A DNA stretch of 64,000 nt from Deferribacteres bacterium (GTDB lineage Bacteria > Chrysiogenota > Deferribacteres > Deferribacterales > Geovibrionaceae), in the NCBI GenBank assembly GCA_023395255.1, contig JAEWZN010000019.1, positions 110,654-174,653 of the forward strand, given 5' to 3'. Position 1 is the stretch's first letter. The number at the start of each line of letters is the position of its first letter. Position numbers and translations under genes: made by a program. The notes beneath the pieces are model-generated. The model saw only the letters and a list, made by a program, of their open reading frames with translations. It was not told the origin of the DNA and ran no database searches. Below are positions 28,468 to 36,720 of the stretch, one piece after another.

Positions 28468-29637
28468 ATGGCAAAGAGCATAAAGGATCTTGAATTAAAA
28501 GGAAGAAGGCTGTTCATGAGGGTGGATTTCAACATCCCCCTCAAAGACGGCGTGGTTCAGGACGACACGCGCATACGCGAGGCTTTGGAATCCATCAGGT
28601 ACGCCAAGGATGCAGGGGCGAGGGTTGTTCTAGCCTCCCATCTGGGCAGGCCGAAGGGCGAGAAAAATCCGGCGTATTCCCTTGAACCTGTTGCGGAATA
28701 TATCAGTAAGAACTACTTCCACGTGGATTTCATAGACGACTGCATAGGTGAAAAAGTGCAGCAGGCTGTCGGCAGAATGCGTGACGGTGAAGTTCTGCTT
28801 CTTGAAAACCTGCGCTTCTACAAGGGCGAGGAGAAAAACCTCCCTGAGTTCACCGCTGAGCTTGCAAAGCTTGCGGACGCTTATGTGAATGATGCCTTCG
28901 GCACATGCCACAGAAAGCATGCCTCCGTTTACGGGCTTCCCGAACTTGTTCAGGACAAAGCGGCGGGTTTCCTTGTTGAAAGAGAGATAAAATATTTCGA
29001 AAAGCTCCTGAAAAATGCGGACAGGCCCTTTGCGGCTATCCTCGGCGGAGCTAAGGTTTCGGATAAGATAGGCGTTATCGAATCCCTGATCGAGCTTACC
29101 GACAGAATATTCATCGGCGGCGCTATGGCTTACACCTTTCTCAAATTTAAGGGTGTGAAGACGGGCATCTCCCTTGTTGAGTCTGATCAGGACGAAACTG
29201 TGGACAAAATCCTCAGAAAAGCGGCTGAGAAGGGAGTGCAGATCTACCTTCCCGTTGACCATGTGGTTGCGCCTGAATTTAACTCATTATCAGGTATAAT
29301 CACTGAGGGTGCTGATATAGCTGAGGGAATGATGGGACTTGATATAGGGCCTAAAACCACTCAGTTGTATATCAAGGCGCTTGAGGAATGCAAAACAGTG
29401 CTCTGGAACGGCCCTATGGGCGTATTTGAGAAGGAGCAGTTCTCCAAGGGGACCTTCTCTCTGGCGAGAGCTCTGGGCGACAGTGACGCAGTGGTGGTTG
29501 TAGGCGGGGGTGACTCTGTTTCCGCTGCCTGCCAGGCAGGGGTTGCGGACAAGCTGGCACACATATCCACCGGCGGCGGCGCTTCTCTGGAATATATAGA
29601 GTTCGGCAAACTGCCCGGAATCGAAATTTTAGGATAA
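28468..29637 (+). CDS. pgk: Pgk, phosphoglycerate kinase
   Basis: Transfers phosphate from 1,3-bisphosphoglycerate to ADP. The 389-residue product has the N-terminal substrate motif [33 protein letters not shown], and the nucleotide-binding C-terminal half with [12 protein letters not shown] and [10 protein letters not shown], all as expected. Follows gapA on the same strand and is followed by strong hairpins at 29651-29723, so gapA-pgk forms a two-gene operon. Confidence 0.98.
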   Translation: MAKSIKDLELKGRRLFMRVDFNIPLKDGVVQDDTRIREALESIRYAKDAGARVVLASHLGRPKGEKNPAYSLEPVAEYISKNYFHVDFIDDCIGEKVQQAVGRMRDGEVLLLENLRFYKGEEKNLPEFTAELAKLADAYVNDAFGTCHRKHASVYGLPELVQDKAAGFLVEREIKYFEKLLKNADRPFAAILGGAKVSDKIGVIESLIELTDRIFIGGAMAYTFLKFKGVKTGISLVESDQDETVDKILRKAAEKGVQIYLPVDHVVAPEFNSLSGIITEGADIAEGMMGLDIGPKTTQLYIKALEECKTVLWNGPMGVFEKEQFSKGTFSLARALGDSDAVVVVGGGDSVSAACQAGVADKLAHISTGGGASLEYIEFGKLPGIEILG

Positions 29638-29691
29638 AAAAATAAAGTTTCTGCTTCATTTGCGAAGCAGGTCAAAGTTTTTTAAGTGGTT

Positions 29692-29733
29692 TTGGGGAAG
29701 CTTTTTTCAAAAAGTTTCCCCAATTTCTTTTAT
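29692..29733 (+). terminator. Rho-independent terminator of gapA-pgk
   Basis: A long inverted repeat, TTGGGGAAGCTTTTT pairing with AAAAAGTTTCCCCAA (one mismatch) around a two-base loop, at 29692-29723, followed by a T-rich tract. It is 54 bases after the pgk stop. Confidence 0.75.
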
Positions 29734-29779
29734 AATAGTTCAGAAACGGTACGTCCTGTCCGCTTCTTCACACGCTCGC
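29734..29779 (+). repeat. Interspersed repeat, unit A
   Basis: Carries the core TTCAGAAACGGTACGTCCTG followed by a CACACGCTCGC arm. The core recurs at 30006-30045 (with one A fewer) and 30090-30120, and in reverse orientation, with a few changes, at 56781-56860. No coding potential. It looks like a small non-autonomous palindromic repeat family. Confidence 0.75.
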
Positions 29780-29835
29780 AGAGCTTTGAATGTGCCTGTC
29801 CAAATTGGCGGCAAACATATAAATGGGCTCATAAA

Positions 29836-29877
29836 AATCCCCCTCAATCCCCCTTTATAAAAGGGGGAAGTTATTGC
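29836..29877 (+). repeat. C-rich palindromic repeat (CCCCCTTT type), copy 1
   Basis: Two C-rich blocks and a perfect stem CCCCCTTT / AAAGGGGG (29849-29867) around ATA. A near-identical element is at 56701-56740, and a diverged copy in reverse orientation lies just right of this one at 29894-29930. Confidence 0.75.
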
Positions 29878-29893
29878 ATACAAACGAAAAACA

Positions 29894-29930
29894 CCCTCCT
29901 TTCGCAAAGGAGGGCAGGGGAGGATTTCTG
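29894..29930 (-). repeat. C-rich palindromic repeat, copy 2 (reverse orientation)
   Basis: Perfect stem CCCTCCTTT / AAAGGAGGG (29894-29914) around CGC, followed by CAGGGGAGGATTT. Read on the minus strand it has the same plan as the copy at 29836: AAATCC, a C-rich block, then the palindrome. The two copies face each other. Confidence 0.65.
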
Positions 29931-30005
29931 CTAATAGGTATGTCTTTTCCGTTGCGGAAATGTCTTTCTAAGCGAGAGTGAAGAATCTCAGAACGGCTGC
30001 CAACA

Positions 30006-30082
30006 GATAGTTCAGAACGGTACGTCCTGTCCGTTTCTCCCATCCATGGGAGTGTTTACTTACCGCCGCTGACCTTGCTTAA
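30006..30082 (+). repeat. Interspersed repeat, unit B, carrying a duplicated gene end
   Basis: Core TTCAGAACGGTACGTCCTGT, then a palindrome CTCCCAT / ATGGGAG (30037-30052), then a stretch matching the last codons of the PilZ gene at 30188 (minus-strand KVSGGK plus stop). It is a tandem partner of unit C, lacking the CACACGCTCGC arm of units A and C. Confidence 0.75.
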
Positions 30083-30085
30083 TTT

Positions 30086-30213
30086 ATGATAGTTCAGAAA
30101 CGGTACGTCCTGTCCGTTTCTTCACACGCTCGCGCCTTGCAGAGCAAGGCTTCGCTTCGCACGGCGCACTCCCATCCATGGGAGTGTTTACTTTCCCCCG
30201 CTGACCTTGTCTA
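30086..30213 (+). repeat. Interspersed repeat, unit C, overlapping the PilZ gene end
   Basis: Same core as units A and B, with a longer middle arm containing a stem GCCTTGC / GCAAGGC (30134-30150), then the CCATCCATGGG palindrome and the true 3' end of the PilZ gene. Units B and C share flanks on both sides, so one arose from the other by duplication plus gain or loss of the roughly 45-base arm. Confidence 0.75.
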
Positions 30214-30619
30214 AGGCCATGTCGTTGATTTTCTTTTCGTCCCCTTTTTTGATGGAGGTGAACTGGATTCCGCAGAGCTTGTGAGTGCGCCATGCGACCC
30301 GTCCTTTTATTATGTCGCTGGCGAATAGATCAGCGGTAAGGGGCATATTGGGGCATTTGAGGCAGGCAACCTTCTTCATGGAGTGTTTGTTGCCTATTTC
30401 AACCTCTTCCCCTTCGAGCAGGTTATTATTATGGAAAATGCAGAGTCCGCCCGCGCTGTAGTCATGCACACGGGCAATAAAGCATGTGGAGGGTTCTTTC
30501 AGCCCTGTTTTTTTATCAGTTTTCAGAATAGTCACGCAAAGTCTGAAACCGCCGGATGCGCGTCTGAAATTTCTTTTGCGCTCACCTTTTCCTATGAGCC
30601 CTTTTATTTTATCAAGCAT
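30188..30619 (-). CDS. PilZ domain protein (putative c-di-GMP effector)
   Basis: A 143-residue soluble protein. A basic N-terminal run (GERKRNFRRASG) and the later HDYSAGGL fit the PilZ c-di-GMP-binding signature (RxxxR followed by D/NxSxxG). Two cysteines in the middle (VACLKCPNM) are unusual for the family and may bind metal. No output domain is attached. Its last codons lie inside repeat unit C and are duplicated in unit B. Divergent from the NUDIX gene, 74 bases away. Confidence 0.8.
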   Translation of the reverse strand: MLDKIKGLIGKGERKRNFRRASGGFRLCVTILKTDKKTGLKEPSTCFIARVHDYSAGGLCIFHNNNLLEGEEVEIGNKHSMKKVACLKCPNMPLTADLFASDIIKGRVAWRTHKLCGIQFTSIKKGDEKKINDMALDKVSGGK

Positions 30620-30693
30620 TGTGTGCTAACCTGTAAATATTTATACAATTCTACATGAATTTGTTATAAAATTACAAGACCTCGGAGAAAAAA

Positions 30694-31089
30694 ATGACAG
30701 ATGTTGCTGCGGCAGTGATTTTTAAAGACAATAAAGTGTTCCTCGCCAGAAGGAAACCCAATCAGAGGCTCGGCGGCTTCTGGGAGTTTCCCGGCGGAAA
30801 GATAGAGCAGGGGGAATCCGGCGCTGAGGCAATTATCCGTGAGATAAAAGAGGAGCTTGGTATAAATGTTCAGGTGGGCGGGCTCATAGGCCAGTGCATC
30901 CACCATTATGATACATGGTCTATCCGGCTTATTGTTTATGAGTGTGACTGGATTTCAGGCCGCCTCGTCCCCAGAGTTCATGATGACACTGCGTGGGTTG
31001 GTGCGGACGAACTTTCTTCATACAGCCTTGCACCTGCTGATGTCCACTTTGTGGAATCCGTGCGCGCCATTATGCTCAGCCGCGCTTAA
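30694..31089 (+). CDS. mutT: MutT-like NUDIX hydrolase (8-oxo-dGTP pyrophosphatase type)
   Basis: A 131-residue NUDIX protein, the size of MutT, which removes oxidised dGTP before it is used in replication. The NUDIX box is complete: GGKIEQGESGAEAIIREIKE followed by ELGI, with the preceding GGFWEFPGG that is typical of MutT. CGGAG precedes the ATG. Its last four bases overlap the end of the convergent ATPase gene. Specificity for 8-oxo-dGTP is a family inference. Confidence 0.9.
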   Translation: MTDVAAAVIFKDNKVFLARRKPNQRLGGFWEFPGGKIEQGESGAEAIIREIKEELGINVQVGGLIGQCIHHYDTWSIRLIVYECDWISGRLVPRVHDDTAWVGADELSSYSLAPADVHFVESVRAIMLSRA

Positions 31090-31817
31090 GCCTTATCCAA
31101 AACCATCTGCACTGCAAACTGTTTTGCTATCCTGCCGCTTCTTCCGCCTCTGTCCATGGCGTAGTTTTCCGCCAGCCTCTGCCAGTCTTCAATATTGAGC
31201 CCGAATTTATTAAGATAATGCTCTGCTATTTGTAAATACGGTTCACGGCGCATGGGGTAGAAGCCTATGTTTATTGCAAAGCGCGATTTGAGGGAGATCT
31301 TTTCGTTCTCTTCGTCACGGTCATAGATGTCGTTTGTATCTGCCGCTTTATCCGGAACCATGTGGCGCATGTTTGACGTTGCCACTATCATGCAGTTTGA
31401 CGGGCGCTTCTCCAGCCCGCCTTCGAGGATGGATTTGAAACGTCTGAAAAGAACATCATTCCTGTCGAATGAAATGTCATCAAAGTAGATTATATAATAG
31501 TGCTTAGGGTCTCTGCGGATGGTGGAGTTGAGAGCGTGGAACTCGTCTATGTCTTCCTGACGGAATTCCACAGCGCGCAGCCCCGCTTCATGATACTCGG
31601 TGAGGAGCATTTTTATAATGGACGACTTACCCGCCCCTCTTTCGCCCCAGAGGAGCATATCAAGGTGAGCTCCTCCGGAAACAAAAGATCGTATATTCTT
31701 TTCCGCAGCTTCTATCTGGCTTTCCAGACCCACAAGGTCTGTGCGGTAAACCGAGTCCATATCCTCTATGGTATCAAGCGCACCGTTTCTCCATCTGAAA
31801 GCGCGTACTCCGTTCAT
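31086..31817 (-). CDS. DUF815-type AAA ATPase
   Basis: A 243-residue ATP-binding protein of the DUF815 family, function unknown. Walker A is WGERGAGKSS near 58-67 and Walker B-like IIYFDDISFD near 115; a DUF815-type NLxHMV-like stretch (SNMRHMVPD) is also visible. Its start overlaps the hemB stop by one base (TAATG), so it is the last gene of the heme operon and should be co-translated with hemB. Convergent with mutT. Confidence 0.85.
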   Translation of the reverse strand: MNGVRAFRWRNGALDTIEDMDSVYRTDLVGLESQIEAAEKNIRSFVSGGAHLDMLLWGERGAGKSSIIKMLLTEYHEAGLRAVEFRQEDIDEFHALNSTIRRDPKHYYIIYFDDISFDRNDVLFRRFKSILEGGLEKRPSNCMIVATSNMRHMVPDKAADTNDIYDRDEENEKISLKSRFAINIGFYPMRREPYLQIAEHYLNKFGLNIEDWQRLAENYAMDRGGRSGRIAKQFAVQMVLDKA

Positions 31818-32785
31818 TAAAGCAGCCTTGCCGCGTCTTTGGCAAAGTAGGTGAGGATCAGCTTGGCTCCTGCTCTTTTCATGGAGAGCAGAGACTCGAA
31901 CATCACCCTTTCATAGTCAAGCCAGCCTCTCTGGGCGGCGGCATGTATCATGGCGTATTCACCGCTTACGTTGTATGCGGCGATGGGTTTGTCAAAGTTG
32001 TCAGCAAGTTCGCGTATTATATCCAGATAAGGCAGACCGGGTTTAACCATGAGGATGTCCGCACCCTCCTCAACATCCGTCATTGCCTCGCGCAGAGCCT
32101 CACGCCTGTTTGCCGGATCCATCTGGTAGGTTTTGCGGTCGCCGAATGCGGGGGTGCTTTCCGCAGCCTCACGGAAGGGGCCGTAAAAAGCGGAGCTGTA
32201 TTTGACGGCGTAGCTCATTATGGGGATGTTGTGGTAGCCATTGCAGTCCAGAATGTCCCTGATGGTGATTATGCGTCCGTCCATCATGTCGCTGGGGGCA
32301 ACCATATCCGCGCCCGCCTCGGCATGGCTGAGGGCTTCAAGGGCGAGATATTTCAGGGTTTCGTCATTATCCACATCGTTGTTTTTTATTATGCCGCAGT
32401 GACCGTGGTCGGTGTATTCGCACATGCAGACATCTGTTATCACATACATTTCAGGCACTTCGTGCTTTATGGCTCTTATGGCGTTCTGGATAATGCCGTG
32501 TTTGTCATAAGCCTGTGACCCCTCGGCATCCTTATGCTGGGGGATTCCGAAAAGGATTACAGAGGGAACGCCCAGTGCCTTGAGTTTCTGACATTCGGTG
32601 ACGATGTGCTCGATGCTCATCTGGTAAACGCCGGGCATGGAGGAGATCTCCTTCTTGATGCCTTCGCCTTCTGCAACAAAAAGAGGGTAGATCAGATCAT
32701 CAGCGGAGACCTGATTCTCTCTCACCATTCTTCTTATTGCGGGGTTGCTTCTGAGCCTTCTGCCTCTGTCTATGGGGAATGCCAT
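31817..32785 (-). CDS. hemB: HemB, delta-aminolevulinic acid dehydratase (porphobilinogen synthase)
   Basis: Condenses two 5-aminolevulinate molecules to porphobilinogen. The 322-residue product has the family N-terminus [17 protein letters not shown], the cysteine-rich metal loop [12 protein letters not shown] (three Cys, the zinc-type arrangement), and the Schiff-base lysine in [17 protein letters not shown] precedes the ATG. It follows hemD after one base. Confidence 0.97.
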   Translation of the reverse strand: MAFPIDRGRRLRSNPAIRRMVRENQVSADDLIYPLFVAEGEGIKKEISSMPGVYQMSIEHIVTECQKLKALGVPSVILFGIPQHKDAEGSQAYDKHGIIQNAIRAIKHEVPEMYVITDVCMCEYTDHGHCGIIKNNDVDNDETLKYLALEALSHAEAGADMVAPSDMMDGRIITIRDILDCNGYHNIPIMSYAVKYSSAFYGPFREAAESTPAFGDRKTYQMDPANRREALREAMTDVEEGADILMVKPGLPYLDIIRELADNFDKPIAAYNVSGEYAMIHAAAQRGWLDYERVMFESLLSMKRAGAKLILTYFAKDAARLL

Positions 32786-32786
32786 G

Positions 32787-33488
32787 TCAAACTCCTTTGT
32801 AAAGATTAGATATAAGCTCCGTCATGCCCTCAATGGTCTGCACCTGCGGGTAGACGGATTCGTGCCCTCTCTCCTTGAGATACTGCCACGTGGTTTTCCC
32901 TATACTGACAAGGGTGACCTCGTTAAGGTTCTCTGCCTGCGCCAGAAGGCTTTCGGCGGCGCTTGGGGCGGTGAGGGTTATTATGTCTATGCCGTTTTCT
33001 TTTATATATCTGTCAACGTAGCCTTTTTCGTATATGACCGGAGATGTTTTGTAGGTGCTTATCTTATCCACCTCGGCTCCGCACTCTTCAAGGTATCCGC
33101 AGAGATCCCCCGCGCGCTTCTCCGCACCGGGCGAGAGAACTTTCATCCCCTTCACCTCGATTTCGGAAAACATGCGGATAAGCCCTTCCGCGGAAAATTC
33201 ATCCGGCACACCGTCCGGCGTTATGCCGTATTCCTGAAGCTTTTTAGCGGTTTTTGTGCCGACTGCCACTGTATAGCGGAACTTCACCCTGCCGAAATGC
33301 TGCGCAAAGGTTTCCACCGATACGGGGCTGGTGAACACCGCCACGTCATAATCCTTATCAGGGATCGGTGCACCCGTCGGAACTGTCTCAATCAGCGGGA
33401 GAGAGAAGACCTGAAAGCCTTCCTTCTCAAGAAGCCTGACAAGCTCCGCCGACTGGCTTTTCTGTCTGGTTACAAGAACCTGTCTCAT
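32787..33488 (-). CDS. hemD: HemD, uroporphyrinogen-III synthase
   Basis: Cyclises and inverts ring D of hydroxymethylbilane to uroporphyrinogen III. About 233 residues, starting [17 protein letters not shown]; the start at 33488 overlaps the hemC stop by four bases (ATGA). A longer in-frame reading to 33692 would add an arginine-rich stretch that is simply hemC read in another frame. The family is poorly conserved, but [13 protein letters not shown] near 165 and the operon position make the call safe. Confidence 0.93.
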   Translation of the reverse strand: MRQVLVTRQKSQSAELVRLLEKEGFQVFSLPLIETVPTGAPIPDKDYDVAVFTSPVSVETFAQHFGRVKFRYTVAVGTKTAKKLQEYGITPDGVPDEFSAEGLIRMFSEIEVKGMKVLSPGAEKRAGDLCGYLEECGAEVDKISTYKTSPVIYEKGYVDRYIKENGIDIITLTAPSAAESLLAQAENLNEVTLVSIGKTTWQYLKERGHESVYPQVQTIEGMTELISNLYKGV

Positions 33489-34405
33489 TTTGAGTATATT
33501 TCGTCCAGAATTTCTTTTCCGCCTGCGGCGAGTATGGATTCCGCGAGTTCGTAGCCTATTTCCGCAGCGTCGTTCACGCTGCCTTTGTTCTCGGCTTCGA
33601 TGTATGTTTCGCCTATAAGATCGGAAACAAGACCTTTCATTATGATGCGGTCGCCTTCTATAACGGAGTGTCCGGCTATGGGAGCCTGACATCCGCCCTC
33701 AAGCCTTCTGAGGAAGGTTCTTTCGCATCTTACCCTTGTTTCTGTGGGTTCGTGGCGGAGGAAGTCAAGGAGCTTCTTACTCTCAGTGTCATCACTGCGG
33801 ACTTCTATGCCGAGAATCCCCTGACAAACGGCGGGGAGCATGTCCTCAACGGAGATCACGTCTGTCACTCTGTCGTGGTATTCAAGACGCACAAGACCCG
33901 CACGGGCAAGGATTATTGCGTCATATTCCCCGTCGTCGAGCTTTCTCAGGCGGGTGTTCACATTGCCTCTGAGGTCTTTTATCTCAAGATCAGGGCGGAG
34001 GCGGGCAAGCTGAACCTTTCTGCGGAGGCTGCTTGTGCCTACTACTGCGTTCTGAGGGAGATCGGCTATTGTTTTGTATTTTACTGAGACGAAAGCGTCC
34101 TCCGGCGTTTCCCCTTCGGGGCTTGCGTAAAGCTCCAGCCCTTCGGGAAGGAGCATGGGAACATCCTTCATACTGTGCACGGCTATGTCTGCCTCGTTTT
34201 CAAGCAGAGCGGTCTCTATCTCTTTCACGAAGAGCCCCTTGCCGCCTATTTTGGCCAGAGGCACATCGAGTATTTTGTCACCCTGAGTTTTGATTACAAG
34301 GAGTTCGCATTCGACCTTGTGCTCCTTCTCAAGCAGAGCCTTGATGTGATTGGCCTGCCACAGAGCGAGCATGCTTCCCCTTGTTGCGATTCTTACTTTT
34401 TTCAT
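33485..34405 (-). CDS. hemC: HemC, hydroxymethylbilane synthase (porphobilinogen deaminase)
   Basis: Polymerises four porphobilinogens on a dipyrromethane cofactor. The 306-residue product has the opening RIATRGSMLALWQANH, catalytic-loop MKDVPMLLPEGL, GTSSLRRKVQL, and the cofactor cysteine in RLEGGCQAPIAG near residue 240. AGGGG precedes the ATG. It lies 15 bases after hemA and overlaps hemD. Confidence 0.97.
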   Translation of the reverse strand: MKKVRIATRGSMLALWQANHIKALLEKEHKVECELLVIKTQGDKILDVPLAKIGGKGLFVKEIETALLENEADIAVHSMKDVPMLLPEGLELYASPEGETPEDAFVSVKYKTIADLPQNAVVGTSSLRRKVQLARLRPDLEIKDLRGNVNTRLRKLDDGEYDAIILARAGLVRLEYHDRVTDVISVEDMLPAVCQGILGIEVRSDDTESKKLLDFLRHEPTETRVRCERTFLRRLEGGCQAPIAGHSVIEGDRIIMKGLVSDLIGETYIEAENKGSVNDAAEIGYELAESILAAGGKEILDEIYSK

Positions 34406-34420
34406 TATCTATCCCCTGAT

Positions 34421-35686
34421 TTATTCTTTTAAGTCGAAAATAATTTTTACTGCTTCATCAAGGCTGTAGCGCTCCTTGCCGGGAGCCAGATCCTTGAGGT
34501 TGTTAAGCGGGGTGTGCAGAACCTTGTTCATAAAAGCGCTGAGGAGGTATTCCAGCTTCCTGCGTTCGCCTGCGTCTGCGACCTTAAACTTGTCGCAGAA
34601 GCGGTCAAGCTCAAGCATGCGCTTTTCATCAAAGCTTTCACGCAGGGCTTTTATCACAGGCACAATCTTCATGGATTCCACCCAGCGGTAAAAGTCCGCC
34701 ACGCCTGTTTCGATGTATTCCATAGCCTTCACGGCCTCTTTCTGGCGGAGTTTTTTGTTTGATTCCACCACGGCCTTAAGGTCGTCTATGTCGTAAACAT
34801 ATGCGTTTTCGATGTCCGCCACGGCGGGGTCAATGTCTCTGGGTACTGCTATATCTATGAAGAACATAGGTTTGTGCTTGCGTTTGACCATAACTGGCTT
34901 TATGTCTGCCGCTTCGATCATGTAGCCGCTTGCCCCGGTGGAGGAGAGCACTATATCCGCGTGGGCGAGTTCCTCACGGAACTGATCAAGGGGAACAGCT
35001 TTTCCGCCGACTTCCGCAGCGAGTTTTTCCGCCTTTTCAAATGTTCTGTTTGTGACCGTTATCCCTCCGATGTCTGCACCCCGGAGGTGTTTACAGGCTA
35101 TCTCGCACATTTCGCCCGCGCCTACCACGAGGGCGTGTTTGTCCTCAAGGCTGCCGAAGATTTTGGAGGCAAGCTCAACAGCGGCTGAGCTGACAGAGAC
35201 GGGGTTATCGCCTATGCCTGTATTGGTTCTGACCTTTTTTGTGGTTTTGATAACAAATTCTTCCAGCTTGCGGATGAATGTTTTCGCCGCGCCGAACTTT
35301 CGGGAGTTCTCGAAAGCGTCCTTCACCTGACCGAAGATCTGCGGCTCGCCCATAACCAGAGAATCAAGCCCGCCTGCCACACGGAAAATGTGACGCACGG
35401 ATTCCTCGCCGCAGTGGATATAGGTGTATTTCTGGAGAATACTGCGGTCGATTTTGCACTGCTCGGCTATGATTTTGAGAACGCTGTCCACGTTACAGAG
35501 AAAATCGTCAGTGACTATGTAATATTCCACCCTGTTGCAGGTGGAGATCACCATCGCCTCGTATATTCTGTCATTCTGGAGGATGTCGCCGTAAAGCTCC
35601 TCCAGCACCGCTTCGGCTACTGCCAAAGTTTCCCGCACCTCAACAGGGGCGGTATTATGATTAAGTCCTACAACTGCCAACTGCAT
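34421..35686 (-). CDS. hemA: HemA, glutamyl-tRNA reductase
   Basis: First committed step of C5-pathway tetrapyrrole synthesis, reducing Glu-tRNA to glutamate-1-semialdehyde with NADPH. The 421-residue product has GLNHNTAPVEVRE, the active-site cysteine in MVISTCNRVEYY near 50, the FRVAGGLDSLVMGEPQI signature and an NADPH domain (ALVVGAGEM). hemL, the next enzyme, is not in this window. Follows hemX by six bases. Confidence 0.97.
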   Translation of the reverse strand: MQLAVVGLNHNTAPVEVRETLAVAEAVLEELYGDILQNDRIYEAMVISTCNRVEYYIVTDDFLCNVDSVLKIIAEQCKIDRSILQKYTYIHCGEESVRHIFRVAGGLDSLVMGEPQIFGQVKDAFENSRKFGAAKTFIRKLEEFVIKTTKKVRTNTGIGDNPVSVSSAAVELASKIFGSLEDKHALVVGAGEMCEIACKHLRGADIGGITVTNRTFEKAEKLAAEVGGKAVPLDQFREELAHADIVLSSTGASGYMIEAADIKPVMVKRKHKPMFFIDIAVPRDIDPAVADIENAYVYDIDDLKAVVESNKKLRQKEAVKAMEYIETGVADFYRWVESMKIVPVIKALRESFDEKRMLELDRFCDKFKVADAGERRKLEYLLSAFMNKVLHTPLNNLKDLAPGKERYSLDEAVKIIFDLKE

Positions 35687-35692
35687 CTATAT

Positions 35693-36484
35693 TCAGCCCA
35701 TGAGAAAAAACGCGACACCGGCGTATGTCACTACGACGGAAATAAAACCCGCCAGAGTGGAGTAAGCGGTGCTTCTAGGCGTCATGCCTCTGTATTTTTT
35801 TAAATATGTTATCAGGCCGAATATCACCCATGTGATAACGGCGAAGATCATTTTAGGAAGAATAAAGCCTATCCGCTCAGGCTCGTAAATCATCCAGACG
35901 AAGCCTGAGATCAGCCCCACGCTGAAAAAGTAAAACCCTAGAATAAGGTTTACCGCGGTCAGGCGGTCGATCTGGTTCAGCGGCGGGAAACGCTTGAAGA
36001 TTATCCCGAAGTTTTTGCGCTTGAGCTCTCTCTCCTGCAAAAAGTACATAATGCTGGCAACTGTGGCGAACATGAAGAACGCTGTGCCGATCACGGTGAA
36101 GGGCAGGTGGATAAGAAGCCATATGCTGCTTATTCCCGCTGCGTCCTTAGGTGCGGCGGAAGGAAGCACCAAGACCAGCGCGCCCAGTATGATCACTATC
36201 GGGAATATGAAAAGCCCCAGAAGAGGCCGTCTGTATTTCATAAACAATATCAGGTAAATAAAGGTAAGCGTCATGGAAACCATGGCAAAAAGATCGCCAA
36301 GGGAATATGACGGGAAATGACCAAAATGCTTCCAGTGGGTGGCTATGCTCCCCATGAAAAGGAGAAATGCCAGCACAGCGAACAGATTTGTCAGGTGCTG
36401 GAGGTATCTGCTCCCCAGAAAAAGATAAAGCGTGATATGTATAAAAGCGAGGATCGCCGCGCCCAGAGCAAAATCAAAGTGCAT
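35693..36484 (-). CDS. hemX: HemX/CcsA-like membrane protein
   Basis: A 263-residue polytopic inner-membrane protein with about eight hydrophobic segments, of the CcsA/HemX superfamily. HemX-type proteins adjacent to hemA are thought to influence glutamyl-tRNA reductase level or to handle heme; CcsA proteins are System II heme lyases. Short size and hemA linkage favour HemX, and I see no full CcsA WGxxWxWD motif. GCAGGAG precedes the ATG. It is the first gene of hemX-hemA-hemC-hemD-hemB-DUF815. Confidence 0.82.
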   Translation of the reverse strand: MHFDFALGAAILAFIHITLYLFLGSRYLQHLTNLFAVLAFLLFMGSIATHWKHFGHFPSYSLGDLFAMVSMTLTFIYLILFMKYRRPLLGLFIFPIVIILGALVLVLPSAAPKDAAGISSIWLLIHLPFTVIGTAFFMFATVASIMYFLQERELKRKNFGIIFKRFPPLNQIDRLTAVNLILGFYFFSVGLISGFVWMIYEPERIGFILPKMIFAVITWVIFGLITYLKKYRGMTPRSTAYSTLAGFISVVVTYAGVAFFLMG

Positions 36485-36720
36485 TTTTTCTCCTGCTTAA
36501 GCCAATGATTCGTAAGGTACAAAAATTATCCTGTTTTGTGAAGTCCGAATATTATTATATAAAATTTTCCCGCTTGCGTAAGCTTTTATTTTAACCGGCG
36601 TGTTTTATTCGTATTCGCCGCGGAATGAGGCTTGCCTGATCCGCTGTTTTTCCTGCCGTAAATTATGTTAATATTATTTCCCATTGAAAGAGGACAGTCC
36701 TTGTAGTATTTTCATCTGCT
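36485..36720. promoter_or_regulatory. Divergent intergenic region upstream of the heme operon
   Basis: 236 AT-rich bases between the divergent hemX and DUF2156 starts. The heme-operon promoter must lie here or further upstream. No operator or riboswitch-like structure was recognised. Confidence 0.35.

Larger units (their letters stand above)
29638..30187. other. 550-base intergenic region rich in repeats and hairpins
   Basis: Holds, left to right: a hairpin CTGCTTC / GAAGCAG at 29651-29670, the pgk terminator at 29692-29723, repeat unit A (29734-29779), a pair of inverted C-rich palindromic repeats (29836-29867 and 29894-29930), repeat unit B (30006-30082) and most of repeat unit C (30086-30213), which runs into the end of the PilZ gene. 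No credible gene is seen in it. Confidence 0.8.

Noticed and set aside
29734..30213. CRISPR array in the repeat region
   Set aside because: Repeat units differ in length and arms, are not evenly spaced, occur in both orientations across the window, and there are no cas genes.
33489..33692. Longer hemD reading frame with a 68-residue Arg-rich N-terminus
   Set aside because: This part overlaps hemC in another frame and has no ribosome-binding site; the ATG at 33488 with a 4-base overlap fits the operon and the family N-terminus.
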